Made by a program: the position numbers and the translations under genes. Shown piece after piece: positions 6,836 through 15,118 of a DNA stretch of 49,549 nt. The DNA is from Deltaproteobacteria bacterium (lineage in GTDB: Bacteria; Desulfobacterota; Desulfomonilia; UBA1062). The first letter of the stretch is position 1, and every line of letters begins with the position of its first letter. The notes under the pieces were generated by a model. That model was not told the origin of the DNA. It saw only the letters and a program-made list of their open reading frames with translations, and searched no databases. The DNA is taken from NCBI GenBank assembly GCA_029547045.1, contig JAKPQL010000028.1, forward strand, positions 1-49,549, given 5' to 3'.

Positions 6836-7740
6836 AAAAATCGATCTGGGCAACATTCGCATCCATCCGTGAGGCACTCCAGATGAGGGTGCTCACCACC
6901 CCGTCGCTGCTGCGTCTTTTCGAAAAGACAAAGAGGTCCGCAAACATCATGGACCATATCAGGTTCTGGCGGTTCCGGTCCTCTCTCCACAGGGGTAAGG
7001 CCTCCCTGCAGATAACCGCCGTCATCCTGAACGTTGACCCCAACCATCTCCTCAAGAGATGCGTGGACTCCGTGAAGAACCAGTCTCTGCCTCCCTCTTC
7101 CATCGAGATCATCAACAACGTATCTCCCGTTTCACTGGCACGGGAGGCCGGACTGTCCCGTGTCAGCACTGAATTCTACGTGAACGTCGATGGTGACATG
7201 GTCCTGAATCCATCATGTTTCGAGCGCCTCTTCCACGTTATGTCGAGATTCCCTGATTGTGCCGAGGCCGAGGCATCCCTCGAAGACCCTATTCTGGGAA
7301 TCATCAAGGGCATCAAGATGTACCGCACCGAGCCCGTGCGGTCCATACAGATCCAACCGGTGGTCGGCTTCAAGAATGTGGACATGTATATGAGCAGCCA
7401 GCTCCATGCACGGGGCTATACGACCGTGGATACCGGCACCATAGAGGGCTGGCATCACCCTGAATACACGACGAGCGAAGCCTTCTGGAAATTCAAAACA
7501 CTTGCCGAGAAGAACCGCTTCTACCAGAAGGGCCCGGTCGAGACCGTCATGTACCTGAACATGATCATCGATTACTGGCAGCGCACTGGGGATGTTGTGG
7601 CCCTGTACGCCATGGCGGGGCTGTTCGACGGCATGACATCACCCGACGTTTCCGGAGAGCTCGACTACCGGGCACGAGATGCATACGGCCCCTTCACTGC
7701 TGTGGATGCCTGTCTGAAGGGCATGCAGCATGATCGATGA
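6832..7740 (+). CDS. Divergent glycosyltransferase-like protein, 302 aa
   Basis: The start at 6832 is chosen because it gives an ATGA overlap with the previous gene; an upstream in-frame ATG would add 30 residues that are only a shadow of that gene. LQITAVILNVDPNHLLKRCV, PPSSIEIINNVSP and FYVNVDGDMVLNP (a DGD metal motif) resemble a GT-A nucleotide-sugar domain, but the usual catalytic loops are poorly conserved and I cannot assign a family. Position within the polysaccharide operon supports the role. It could also be a degenerate or accessory member of the pathway. Confidence 0.65.
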   Translation: MKKSIWATFASIREALQMRVLTTPSLLRLFEKTKRSANIMDHIRFWRFRSSLHRGKASLQITAVILNVDPNHLLKRCVDSVKNQSLPPSSIEIINNVSPVSLAREAGLSRVSTEFYVNVDGDMVLNPSCFERLFHVMSRFPDCAEAEASLEDPILGIIKGIKMYRTEPVRSIQIQPVVGFKNVDMYMSSQLHARGYTTVDTGTIEGWHHPEYTTSEAFWKFKTLAEKNRFYQKGPVETVMYLNMIIDYWQRTGDVVALYAMAGLFDGMTSPDVSGELDYRARDAYGPFTAVDACLKGMQHDR

Positions 7741-8966
7741 CCACACCGGTCAGGAACCTCCTGCATGCTCACGAGGAGAATCTCCGGATCCATATCTCCG
7801 ATCTCATGGCGCACGGCGGCAATCCCATGTATAGGCTCGTTCTGATCATTGACAGACTGGGCCAGGGAGGGGCCGAGCGCCAGTTCATCGATCTTGCAGG
7901 GTCACTGGACAGGCGTCTGTTCTCGATCACCGTCATCATACTGCATCCGGGAGGGGATCTCCGCGCAGATATAGAATCCCAGAAGGATATCCGGATCGTA
8001 ACCATACCGAGGAAGGGCCCCCTGAACACCCCGCTCTTCCTCCCGAGGTTGTCCTCCCTACTCAGGAAACTCAGGCCTGACATCATATACGGATACATGG
8101 GAGGCACGAATGAACTCTGCCTCGTCATGGCCAGACTCGTCCGAGCAAAGGTGGTCTGGGGTATCCGTTCATCAGACATGGACCTGACACACTATGGATG
8201 GAAATCACGGTTTCTCTTCAGGCTGGGTGCCCTCCTCTCCAGTTGCGCAGATCTCATCGTCTTCAATTCATACGCTGGCAGAGATCATTATCAGAGCCAT
8301 GGGTATCGTCCCGCGAGAACGGCAGTCATACACAACGGCATCAATACAGACGCCTTCACCCCGGATCCTTCTGCCGGCGCCTCCTTCAGAAATGGCCTGG
8401 GCATCAAGGAAGGGGAACTGCTGATCGGACATGTCGGAAGGATAGACCCCATGAAGGATCATCCGACATTCCTCCATGCCGCAGCCCTGCTTGCCCTGGA
8501 GAGAAGAGACATACGCTTTGTCTGCGTGGGAAAGGGCAACCCGTCTGTCATGAAAGAGATGCAGGGTCTCTCAGAGAAACTCGGACTCAGCCCGATTCTC
8601 ACCTGGACCGGCCCTCGCACGGACATGAAGGCGGTCTATAACGGCATCGACATACTCGCCTCATCCTCATCCTTCGGCGAAGGCTTCTCCAATGTCATCG
8701 GGGAGGCCATGGCATGCGGCAGGATCTGTGTTGTCACCGATGTCGGTGATTCATCACTCATAGTTGGTGAAACCGGATTCGTCATCCCCCCCCGTGATCA
8801 TCATGCACTGGCAGGCGCATGGAACACGGCGCTCTCCCTTTCCCCAGAGGATCGGCTGGCAAAGGGGCAGGAAGCCAGAAAACGGATCCTAGACAATTTC
8901 AGCACCTCCCACCTTGTCCGAAGCACGACCGAACACCTTCTGGCAACCTTATTCACACGGACGTAG
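7737..8966 (+). CDS. GT4-family glycosyltransferase, 409 aa
   Basis: GT-B enzyme: YRLVLIIDRLGQGGAERQF (acceptor domain Gly-rich loop), HVGRIDPMKDHPTF (start of donor domain) and SFGEGFSNVIGEAMACG (EX7E motif). The ATG at 7737 overlaps the preceding stop; an internal ATG at 7827 lies just before the conserved fold and is the alternative start. It is clearly similar to the protein from 10882 (both have the WxIRxSDMDLTxYG and HVGRxDPMKDH blocks), so the two look like paralogues within one operon. Confidence 0.87.
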   Translation: MTTPVRNLLHAHEENLRIHISDLMAHGGNPMYRLVLIIDRLGQGGAERQFIDLAGSLDRRLFSITVIILHPGGDLRADIESQKDIRIVTIPRKGPLNTPLFLPRLSSLLRKLRPDIIYGYMGGTNELCLVMARLVRAKVVWGIRSSDMDLTHYGWKSRFLFRLGALLSSCADLIVFNSYAGRDHYQSHGYRPARTAVIHNGINTDAFTPDPSAGASFRNGLGIKEGELLIGHVGRIDPMKDHPTFLHAAALLALERRDIRFVCVGKGNPSVMKEMQGLSEKLGLSPILTWTGPRTDMKAVYNGIDILASSSSFGEGFSNVIGEAMACGRICVVTDVGDSSLIVGETGFVIPPRDHHALAGAWNTALSLSPEDRLAKGQEARKRILDNFSTSHLVRSTTEHLLATLFTRT

Positions 8967-8975
8967 AGATACCTC

Positions 8976-10889
8976 ATGTGCAGAATCACCGGCATCTGGA
9001 CTCCCAGCACAAGACAGGATATCAGTGCAGTCTGTGCTTCCATGCGCGACACCATGCGCCCGGGCGGCCCCGACGACGAAGGGGTCTTCCTGGACGGCGC
9101 GTCCGGGATCGCCCTGGGCCACCGGCGCCTCACCATCATCGACCTCACCGAGACCGGCCACCAGCCCATGACCGTCAGCGACGGCAGATACACCATCTGC
9201 TACAACGGCGAGGTCTACAACTTCCGGGAGCTCAGAAGGGAACTCGAGGCCCTGGGGTTTTGCTTCAGGGGGACCTCGGACACGGAGGTGGTGCTCAACG
9301 CCTTCGCCGCCTGGGGTCCTGCCAGCGTGGAGCGCCTCATCGGCATGTTCGCCTATGCGGTGTGGGACAGCCGGGAACAGTGCCTCCACCTCTTCCGCGA
9401 CCGCATGGGCGTAAAGCCCCTCTACTATTACCTTCACGACGGCACCTTCGCCTTCGCCTCCGAACTCAAGGCCCTGCACGCAGGCCTTGCCGGACGGCTC
9501 GCCATAGACCGGGCATCCCTGGCCGAATTCCTGCACTACGGGTACATCGCAGGCCCCAGGTGCATCTACTCCCACACGGCGAAGCTCGAGCCCGGCTGCT
9601 GGATACGGGTGAACGGATCGCTCCAGATCGAACACCACCGCTACTGGGACCCGACAGACCTCTCGCGGCGGCCGCTCTTTTCCGACCCCGAGCTGGCGCT
9701 CACGGACAGGCTCGAGGAACTCCTCACCGACGCCTTCCTCAAGCGGCTCATCGCGGACGTGCCCGTGGGGGTGTTTCTGTCCGGAGGCATCGATTCGTCG
9801 CTGGTGACCGCCGTCCTGGCCCGGCACACGGACACTCCCATCAGGACCTTCACCATCGGCTTTGCGGAGAGAAGCTACGACGAGTCGGGCTGGGCCCGGG
9901 CCGTGGCGCAGCACCTGGGAACCGAGCATGTCGAGGAGATTGTCACCCCGGACCATGCCAGGGACATCCTCCCCCTGTGGCCCGAGATCTACGACGAGCC
10001 CTTCGGGGACATCTCCGGCATCCCTACCACCATCGTGTCCCGGATGACCAGGAATCACGTGAAGGTATCGCTGTCAGCGGACGGGGGGGACGAGCTGTTC
10101 TGCGGGTATCACCGCTACTGGGTCATGGAGCGGCTCCAACGCTTCCTCTCGCCGTTGCCCGCAGCGCTCCCCAGGCTCATGGGCAGGGCACTGGGCGCAG
10201 TGGGCACGGATGCAGCCGCGCAGCTCGCCGGGGCCCACCCGAGCCTCAGGCTCCCGGCCATCAGGGACCGCATGCGGAAATTCCAGGCGGTCCTGGCCAA
10301 CTGGGAGGGGGATGCGTCCGGGGCCTATCCCTATGCCGTGGCCTACTGGCTGCCCCGGGAGATCGAATCGCTTATCGGCTCTTACCGGGACCCCCGGCCG
10401 GGCCTCAGGGACATGCACGCCTCCCTGCTGGCATCCATGATGCTCTGGGACATGAAACACTACCTCCCCGAGGACATCCTCACCAAGGTGGACCGGGCCT
10501 CCATGTCCGTGGGCCTGGAGGGCCGGGACCCCTTCCTGGACCACCGGATCGTGGAGTTCGCCCTGCGACTGCCCATAGAGTACAAGAAACGGGACGGCAC
10601 CATGAAGTACCTCCTGAGAAGGCTCCTGTCCAGGTATCTTCCCGGACATCTCTTCGAGAGGCCCAAACAGGGCTTTGCCGTGCCCATCTATTCCTGGCTG
10701 CACAACGAGCTCATGGACCTCGTGGACGAGCACCTGAACCCGGACGCCCTCCGTGCCCAGAACGAGGTGGATCCCTCCACGGCGCAGAGGGCCGTGGCGG
10801 CGTTCAAGGGCAGAGACGGGTCCGTGGCGGTGGACCGTATCTGGCTCCTGCTCGTCTTCCTCATGTGGAGGAGAAGGTACTGTGGCTGA
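8976..10889 (+). CDS. asnB: Asparagine synthase-type glutamine amidotransferase, 637 aa
   Basis: Class II glutaminase: the N-terminal Cys2 nucleophile (MCRITGIW) is exposed after Met removal, and GGPDDEG, LGHRRLTIID and YNGEVYNFREL follow. The synthetase domain has the PP-loop FLSGGIDSSL at residues 266-275 and later LSADGGDELFCGYHRYW. Glutamine supplies ammonia to an aspartyl or other carboxylate via an AMP intermediate. Its place within a glycosyltransferase operon suggests it amidates a uronic-acid-type sugar or a related polysaccharide substituent rather than serving only asparagine supply; this is inference. It overlaps the next gene by 8 bases. Confidence 0.92.
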   Translation: MCRITGIWTPSTRQDISAVCASMRDTMRPGGPDDEGVFLDGASGIALGHRRLTIIDLTETGHQPMTVSDGRYTICYNGEVYNFRELRRELEALGFCFRGTSDTEVVLNAFAAWGPASVERLIGMFAYAVWDSREQCLHLFRDRMGVKPLYYYLHDGTFAFASELKALHAGLAGRLAIDRASLAEFLHYGYIAGPRCIYSHTAKLEPGCWIRVNGSLQIEHHRYWDPTDLSRRPLFSDPELALTDRLEELLTDAFLKRLIADVPVGVFLSGGIDSSLVTAVLARHTDTPIRTFTIGFAERSYDESGWARAVAQHLGTEHVEEIVTPDHARDILPLWPEIYDEPFGDISGIPTTIVSRMTRNHVKVSLSADGGDELFCGYHRYWVMERLQRFLSPLPAALPRLMGRALGAVGTDAAAQLAGAHPSLRLPAIRDRMRKFQAVLANWEGDASGAYPYAVAYWLPREIESLIGSYRDPRPGLRDMHASLLASMMLWDMKHYLPEDILTKVDRASMSVGLEGRDPFLDHRIVEFALRLPIEYKKRDGTMKYLLRRLLSRYLPGHLFERPKQGFAVPIYSWLHNELMDLVDEHLNPDALRAQNEVDPSTAQRAVAAFKGRDGSVAVDRIWLLLVFLMWRRRYCG

Positions 10890-12024
10890 GAGCGAGGACA
10901 GGCCGATCAGGGTTCTCCACCTCATCTCCACCCTGGATGTGGGTGGTGCGGAGCAGAACCTCCTGAGGCTGCTCACCTCGATGGAGAAGAACACCTTTGT
11001 CAACGAGGTCGCATGCATGACCGCTCCCGGCGTCATGGGCCGCAGGATGGAGCAGGCAGGCATCCCGGTGCACAGCCTGGGGATGAGGAAGGGGTCTCCG
11101 GGACTCGGCGGGGTGCTCAGGCTGCGCTTCATGGCGCACCTCTACCGGCCCGACATCATCCAGTGCTGGATGTACCACGCGAATCTCCTGGGCCTGACCC
11201 TTGCGCAACCTCGAAGGACGCTGTGGAACATCCGCTGCTCGGACATGGACCTCACCGCCTACGGACCGGTATACCGGTACACCGTCCGTGCGGGCGCCCG
11301 ATTGTCCTCCATCCCGAGGGGCGTGGTGGTGAATTCCTCAATCGGCAGAATCTACCACGAACGCCTCGGATACCACCCCAGGCAGTGGGTCGTCATCCCC
11401 AACGGGTTCGACGCCGATTCTTTCCGGCCGGACCCGGCCGCGCGCTCGGCCCTCAGGGCCACCCTCGGCATACCGGGTGAGGCCCTGGTGATAGGTCATG
11501 TGGGGCGCTTCGATCCCATGAAAGACCATGCGACCTTCTTCCAGGCGGCCCGGGAATTCCTGAGCCTCTATCCCGATGCCCGCTTCGTCCTGGCCGGCCG
11601 CGGGGTGGACAGGGCAAACCCCGATATCCTGAAGATCCTGCCCGACGGGAACCGGATAAACCAGATACACCTTCTCGGTGAGCGCCAGGACATCGAAAAG
11701 GTCTATCCCTCCTTCGATATCTTTACCTCCTCATCCAGGAGCGAGGGCTTCCCCAATGCCGTCGGCGAGGCCATGGCAGCAGGGGTCCCCTGCGTGGCCA
11801 CCGATGCGGGGGACACCGGGGCCCTCATGGGCGACACGGGCATCCTCGTGCCCAGGCAGTCCCCAATGGAGCTCTGCAGGGCATGGCAGGCCCTTGCCGA
11901 CCTGGGGCCTCAGCTCCGGACCGAGAGGGGCCTGAAGGCGCGGGAGCGGATCAGAACATGCTATTCCCAGGACCTCACCACCCGGCACTACGCAGCCCTC
12001 TACCGGAAGATCGCGCACCGGTGA
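10882..12024 (+). CDS. GT4-family glycosyltransferase, 380 aa
   Basis: The start is GTG at 10882, preceded by a GGAGGAGAAGG ribosome site inside the end of asnB; an upstream in-frame ATG would add 43 residues of Arg-rich shadow sequence. IRVLHLISTLDVGGAEQNLL is the acceptor-domain loop, HVGRFDPMKDHATFF the donor domain, and RSEGFPNAVGEAMAAG the EX7E motif. It is the paralogue of the GT encoded from 7737 and is the last gene of the polysaccharide operon. Confidence 0.88.
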   Translation: MAESEDRPIRVLHLISTLDVGGAEQNLLRLLTSMEKNTFVNEVACMTAPGVMGRRMEQAGIPVHSLGMRKGSPGLGGVLRLRFMAHLYRPDIIQCWMYHANLLGLTLAQPRRTLWNIRCSDMDLTAYGPVYRYTVRAGARLSSIPRGVVVNSSIGRIYHERLGYHPRQWVVIPNGFDADSFRPDPAARSALRATLGIPGEALVIGHVGRFDPMKDHATFFQAAREFLSLYPDARFVLAGRGVDRANPDILKILPDGNRINQIHLLGERQDIEKVYPSFDIFTSSSRSEGFPNAVGEAMAAGVPCVATDAGDTGALMGDTGILVPRQSPMELCRAWQALADLGPQLRTERGLKARERIRTCYSQDLTTRHYAALYRKIAHR

Positions 12025-12312
12025 CTTCCCCACACGAACGAAACCCCTCCTGAACACCTGACCATCCCGGGCCGCCAGGCCTCAAATCAGGCACAGTTCT
12101 CACCCTCCGGCCTATCCCCGTTGATCTTCCCTCGTCTTCACTCTGCCGCATTTCTGCCATGAGATCAAACCCTTCCCTCTGGCATTTTTCCATCGACGCA
12201 TTATAATACTCCCAATCGTCATGCTTCCTGATTGGCTACCACTGACCAAATGCTTCGGTGAACCGTGCGTGGAGGTCGCCAGAAGGCTCGCACGGTCTAT
12301 ACGGAGGGAGTT
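12025..12312 (+). other. Intergenic region before the cytochrome gene
   Basis: 288 bases with no gene. It contains a weak promoter candidate (12179-12207) and a leader hairpin formed by ACCGTGCG (12262-12269) and CGCACGGT (12289-12296) with a 19-base loop, ending 16 bases before the start codon. No clear terminator for the glycosyltransferase operon was found here. Confidence 0.5.
12179..12207 (+). promoter_or_regulatory. Candidate promoter for the cytochrome/envelope module
   Basis: A perfect TATAAT at 12202-12207 preceded after 17 bases by CTGGCA (12179-12184; 4 of 6 to TTGACA). This would give a 5' leader of about 100 bases containing the hairpin at 12262-12296. Confidence 0.4.
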
Positions 12313-13323
12313 ATGAAACGATATCTGGCCGGAACAGTCGTTGCGTGCATCCTCTGTGCCCTGCTCACCCACTGCGATGTCTCCAACAATCGCCCCGGAA
12401 CCCAGGCCGTTATCCCCGAGTCCGACAAGGTGGTCCTGTTCAGCTGCGCCACCTGGTCTGACGTGAGATTCAACCATGAGCAGCATTCAACCCGGTACAA
12501 CGGCATGTGCATCAAATGCCACGACCACCAGACCATTGCCGGGCAGACCCACTGGTACTGCCGTTCGTGCCACACCGCCGGATCGGACGTGGAAAAACTC
12601 TGCGACCCCGTGGCACAGCACGGGTGCATCATGACCCAGTGCTACAACTGCCACGAGACCAAAGGGGCCAACCCGGGCCAGAGCTGCGAGGACTGCCACG
12701 TGGGCGGGATCAGGACCGCGGACAACGGCGGCGGCTCAGATACAGGCGGCGGGGGCACGGACACAGGCGGCGGGGGTACCGACACCGGGGGCGGGGGCTC
12801 CGACACCGGGGGCGGGGATTCCGAGCCGACCGGGTCCTTCAGCAAAAGCTTCGCGGGTACCATATCCTCCATGTCCGAGGTGGATCACCTCGAGATAACC
12901 ATTCCCAAGGCAGGCCGACTGGTCATCGACGTGGACGCCTGGGAGGGCTGCGGGAACAAGCCCACCATCCCCACCGACCTCTTCAACGACGGCGCAAACA
13001 ACAACAAGCTCAAGGCGAACATCTACCTCTTCAACCAGTCCGGAACCTGCGTGGGCAGCAGCACAGGATCCTACCCTGCCTGCGACAACGACGGAGACTG
13101 CGCGCCCGGGGCACACAACACCCGGACCGGACAGAGCCCCTACCTGTCCATGGACATCGGCCGCGGCACCTACGTGCTCGCCATCGGGAGCTATCCGATC
13201 AGCCAGGCCGATGCCTGGGCGCGGAACAACACGGACGGCTCATCCTGGACCGACTACGATACGTACCGCCAGATCCCACTGTCCAACAGGTACAGGGCGA
13301 AGGTGAATTTCCAGGCACCGTGA
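12313..13323 (+). CDS. Tetrahaem c-type cytochrome-like lipoprotein with Gly-rich linker and C-terminal beta-domain, 336 aa
   Basis: The start is set by GGAGGGAG before the ATG. The N-terminal hydrophobic segment ends in LLTHC at residue 21, an imperfect lipobox. Four CxxCH haem sites lie at residues 66-70, 83-87, 110-114 and 125-129, preceded by FNHEQH, which offers axial histidines as in cytochrome c3/c7-type domains. A linker of heptads GGG(S/T)DTG follows (about 139-170). The C-terminal 150 residues (FNQSGTCVGSS, DNDGDCAPG, GTYVLAIGSYPIS) resemble secreted PPC/DVUA0089-like beta-sandwiches. It is probably periplasmic or on the outer membrane, linking electron transfer to a binding domain. 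The next two genes encode a CsgG-like lipoprotein and a beta-barrel. Confidence 0.78.
   Translation: MKRYLAGTVVACILCALLTHCDVSNNRPGTQAVIPESDKVVLFSCATWSDVRFNHEQHSTRYNGMCIKCHDHQTIAGQTHWYCRSCHTAGSDVEKLCDPVAQHGCIMTQCYNCHETKGANPGQSCEDCHVGGIRTADNGGGSDTGGGGTDTGGGGTDTGGGGSDTGGGDSEPTGSFSKSFAGTISSMSEVDHLEITIPKAGRLVIDVDAWEGCGNKPTIPTDLFNDGANNNKLKANIYLFNQSGTCVGSSTGSYPACDNDGDCAPGAHNTRTGQSPYLSMDIGRGTYVLAIGSYPISQADAWARNNTDGSSWTDYDTYRQIPLSNRYRAKVNFQAP
12727..12825 (+). repeat. Tandem 21-bp repeat encoding GGG(S/T)DTG heptads
   Basis: Four full units (12727, 12748, 12769 and 12790) and a degenerate fifth encode a flexible Gly/Asp/Thr linker between the haem domain and the beta-domain. The near-identical DNA makes copy number likely to vary between strains. 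Confidence 0.85.
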
Positions 13324-13325
13324 GC

Positions 13326-14189
13326 ATGCTAGGCCACGCCATGAGTCACCTTCGGCGAGAGATCTGCCCCGGGAGATACAGGACGCCCCGCAGCACACGG
13401 ACATGGTTTCGCTCGGCGACGGCGGCCATTGCGGCAGCCGTGTTCCTTCTCTGCACCTGCGGCTGCGCGAATTATCCGGACTCCGTTGACCGCGCAGGTC
13501 TCCCCCGCTCCGACCGGGCGGCCCTGGCGGTGCTGAACTTCAGGAACACCACGGAGAAGGAGCAGGCTGCACGCTTCCAGCCCTGGGAATACGGCATCGC
13601 CACCATGCTCAGCACCGATCTCGAAGCGCTCGGGGTCTTCAACATCGTCGAGCGGGAACGGCTGCGGGATATCGTGCATGAACACAAGCTGCAGGTCTCG
13701 GATCTCGTGGACAGTCAGACCGCGGTGAAGCTGGGAAGGCTCGTTGCAGCGAACTATCTCCTCACCGGGTCCTTCTCCGAGATGAAGGGCGAACTGAGGA
13801 TCGCGGTACAGGTATTCTCAGTGGAAAAGGGGGTGCAGCTCGGTGCGGCATCCATTCAGGGCGAGACAGACACCTTCTTCACCATGGAGAAGAAGCTTTT
13901 CATCAAGGTCATCGACTTCCTGGAGGTCATGATGAACGAGGAGGACCTGGTGCGGATCGAGGGAGCGGTGGAGACACGATCCGTGGATGCCTCGCTCATG
14001 AACTACTCCGGAGAGATGGCGCTCGCCCGGGCCCGGGAGCTGAAAAGGACGGGGAGGAACCAGGACGCCGTCCGCCTCCTGCAGGAGGCACGGAAGAAGT
14101 TTTCCGAAGCGCTTGCATATGACCCGGCATACGCGCGGGCACGGAAGAACCTTGAAACACTGGCCATGGCCATTCCCATAACGCTGTAG
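13326..14189 (+). CDS. CsgG-like outer-membrane lipoprotein, 287 aa
   Basis: After about 30 basic residues a hydrophobic segment ends in LLCTCGCANYPDS, a lipoprotein-type signal. The core AALAVLNFRNTTE, PWEYGIATMLSTDLEALGVF, NIVERERLRDIVHEH and VAANYLLTGSFSEMKGELRI is the CsgG/FlgO/HfaB arrangement. CsgG-type proteins form or gate outer-membrane secretion pores. The C-terminal part (from about residue 225) is helical, TPR-like. The start is uncertain: ATG at 13326, 2 bases after the preceding stop, or ATG at 13341; neither has a clear ribosome site, which suggests coupling to the cytochrome gene. Confidence 0.75.
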   Translation: MLGHAMSHLRREICPGRYRTPRSTRTWFRSATAAIAAAVFLLCTCGCANYPDSVDRAGLPRSDRAALAVLNFRNTTEKEQAARFQPWEYGIATMLSTDLEALGVFNIVERERLRDIVHEHKLQVSDLVDSQTAVKLGRLVAANYLLTGSFSEMKGELRIAVQVFSVEKGVQLGAASIQGETDTFFTMEKKLFIKVIDFLEVMMNEEDLVRIEGAVETRSVDASLMNYSGEMALARARELKRTGRNQDAVRLLQEARKKFSEALAYDPAYARARKNLETLAMAIPITL

Positions 14190-14251
14190 GGACACGTTCA
14201 TGCACCAGGACTGCCCGGGGGAGGCCGGATGACGGTAAGGAGGGTTTTGAT

Positions 14252-15112
14252 ATGAAGAGATCGTGTGCGACGCTTGCGGCAACGGCATTGCTCCTCGTTC
14301 TGCCTATCTCGGACGCGAAGGCGGGGACCTTCCTGACCGGGGCCAAGTACTGGCATGCCCAGTGGGACTCGGCCGTGCTCGACTGGTTCGAGAAGGACAT
14401 CGGCGCAGGGTTCGCCGAGGTTGGCGCGACCCTGGTGTCAGACATCGACAAGGGCTCGGGCTACCTGGCAGGACCTCTCATCGGGTACCAGACCGACGAC
14501 GGGGCATGGTCCTTCAGCTTCGCTCCCATGGTGTTCAGCCATTTTTCCCAGGACTGGCACGGGAACGCTGACACCATGGCTCTCAACACCAGCATCGACA
14601 CCACCCGCAGGGACTACGACCTGGCAGCCATCCATTCCCTTGCCCGGTATCAGGACAAGGCCCCCTTCCTCAGGTACTGCAGGGTGTATGCCGGGTACAA
14701 GTACCAGACCCTGGAGTATGACCTGACCCTGCGATACAACACCGACATGGGGGAAGTGGCCTACGACTACGACCTGGAGGCATCGGTGCACATACCCACC
14801 GTGGGCTTCGGCCTCACATACCCCGTACACGAGAAGGCGGTCCTCGGGGTGCAGGGGGGCGTGGGCCTTGCGCTCATCGACCTGAAGATGACGGACAGGG
14901 AAAACACCACGTTCGACATCTATCCCAAATACTCCTATACCTTCAACGGCGAGGCGAACGTGAGCATCCTTCCCATCAACAACCTGGTGGTGCAGCTTGG
15001 ATACCGGTTCCAGGAATGGTACCTGGAGGCCATGAGCCCTCAGGCCTGGGAGAAGACCGAGTCCAGGGACCGGACCACCGGGTGGACCCTGACGGGGGTG
15101 TACACCTTCTGA
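14252..15112 (+). CDS. Outer-membrane beta-barrel protein, 286 aa
   Basis: Strong ribosome site (AAGGAGGG). Signal peptide: MKRSC, a hydrophobic core, then SDAKAG with cleavage after AKA at about residue 23. The mature protein shows alternating aromatic/polar strands (SFSFAPMVFSHF, YAGYKYQTLEYDL, VQLGYRFQEWYLEA) and ends in F, the C-terminal signature recognised by BamA. Estimated 10-12 strands. No family name can be assigned. It follows the CsgG-like gene by 62 bases and may be the membrane partner of the cytochrome/CsgG module. It converges with the permease gene, only 6 bases away. Confidence 0.75.
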   Translation: MKRSCATLAATALLLVLPISDAKAGTFLTGAKYWHAQWDSAVLDWFEKDIGAGFAEVGATLVSDIDKGSGYLAGPLIGYQTDDGAWSFSFAPMVFSHFSQDWHGNADTMALNTSIDTTRRDYDLAAIHSLARYQDKAPFLRYCRVYAGYKYQTLEYDLTLRYNTDMGEVAYDYDLEASVHIPTVGFGLTYPVHEKAVLGVQGGVGLALIDLKMTDRENTTFDIYPKYSYTFNGEANVSILPINNLVVQLGYRFQEWYLEAMSPQAWEKTESRDRTTGWTLTGVYTF

Positions 15113-15118
15113 AACACC

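Noticed and set aside
8819..10966. 715-aa open frame overlapping asnB
   Set aside because: Arg/Gly/His-rich composition typical of a GC-rich out-of-frame reading; asnB in the other frame is fully supported.
12240..12312. Possible cyclic-di-GMP riboswitch before the cytochrome gene
   Set aside because: Lacks the conserved GEMM sequence blocks; only a simple hairpin remains.
12507..13325. N-terminal extension of the CsgG-like gene through the cytochrome gene
   Set aside because: Low-complexity shadow of the cytochrome gene; the lipoprotein signal begins only after 13326.
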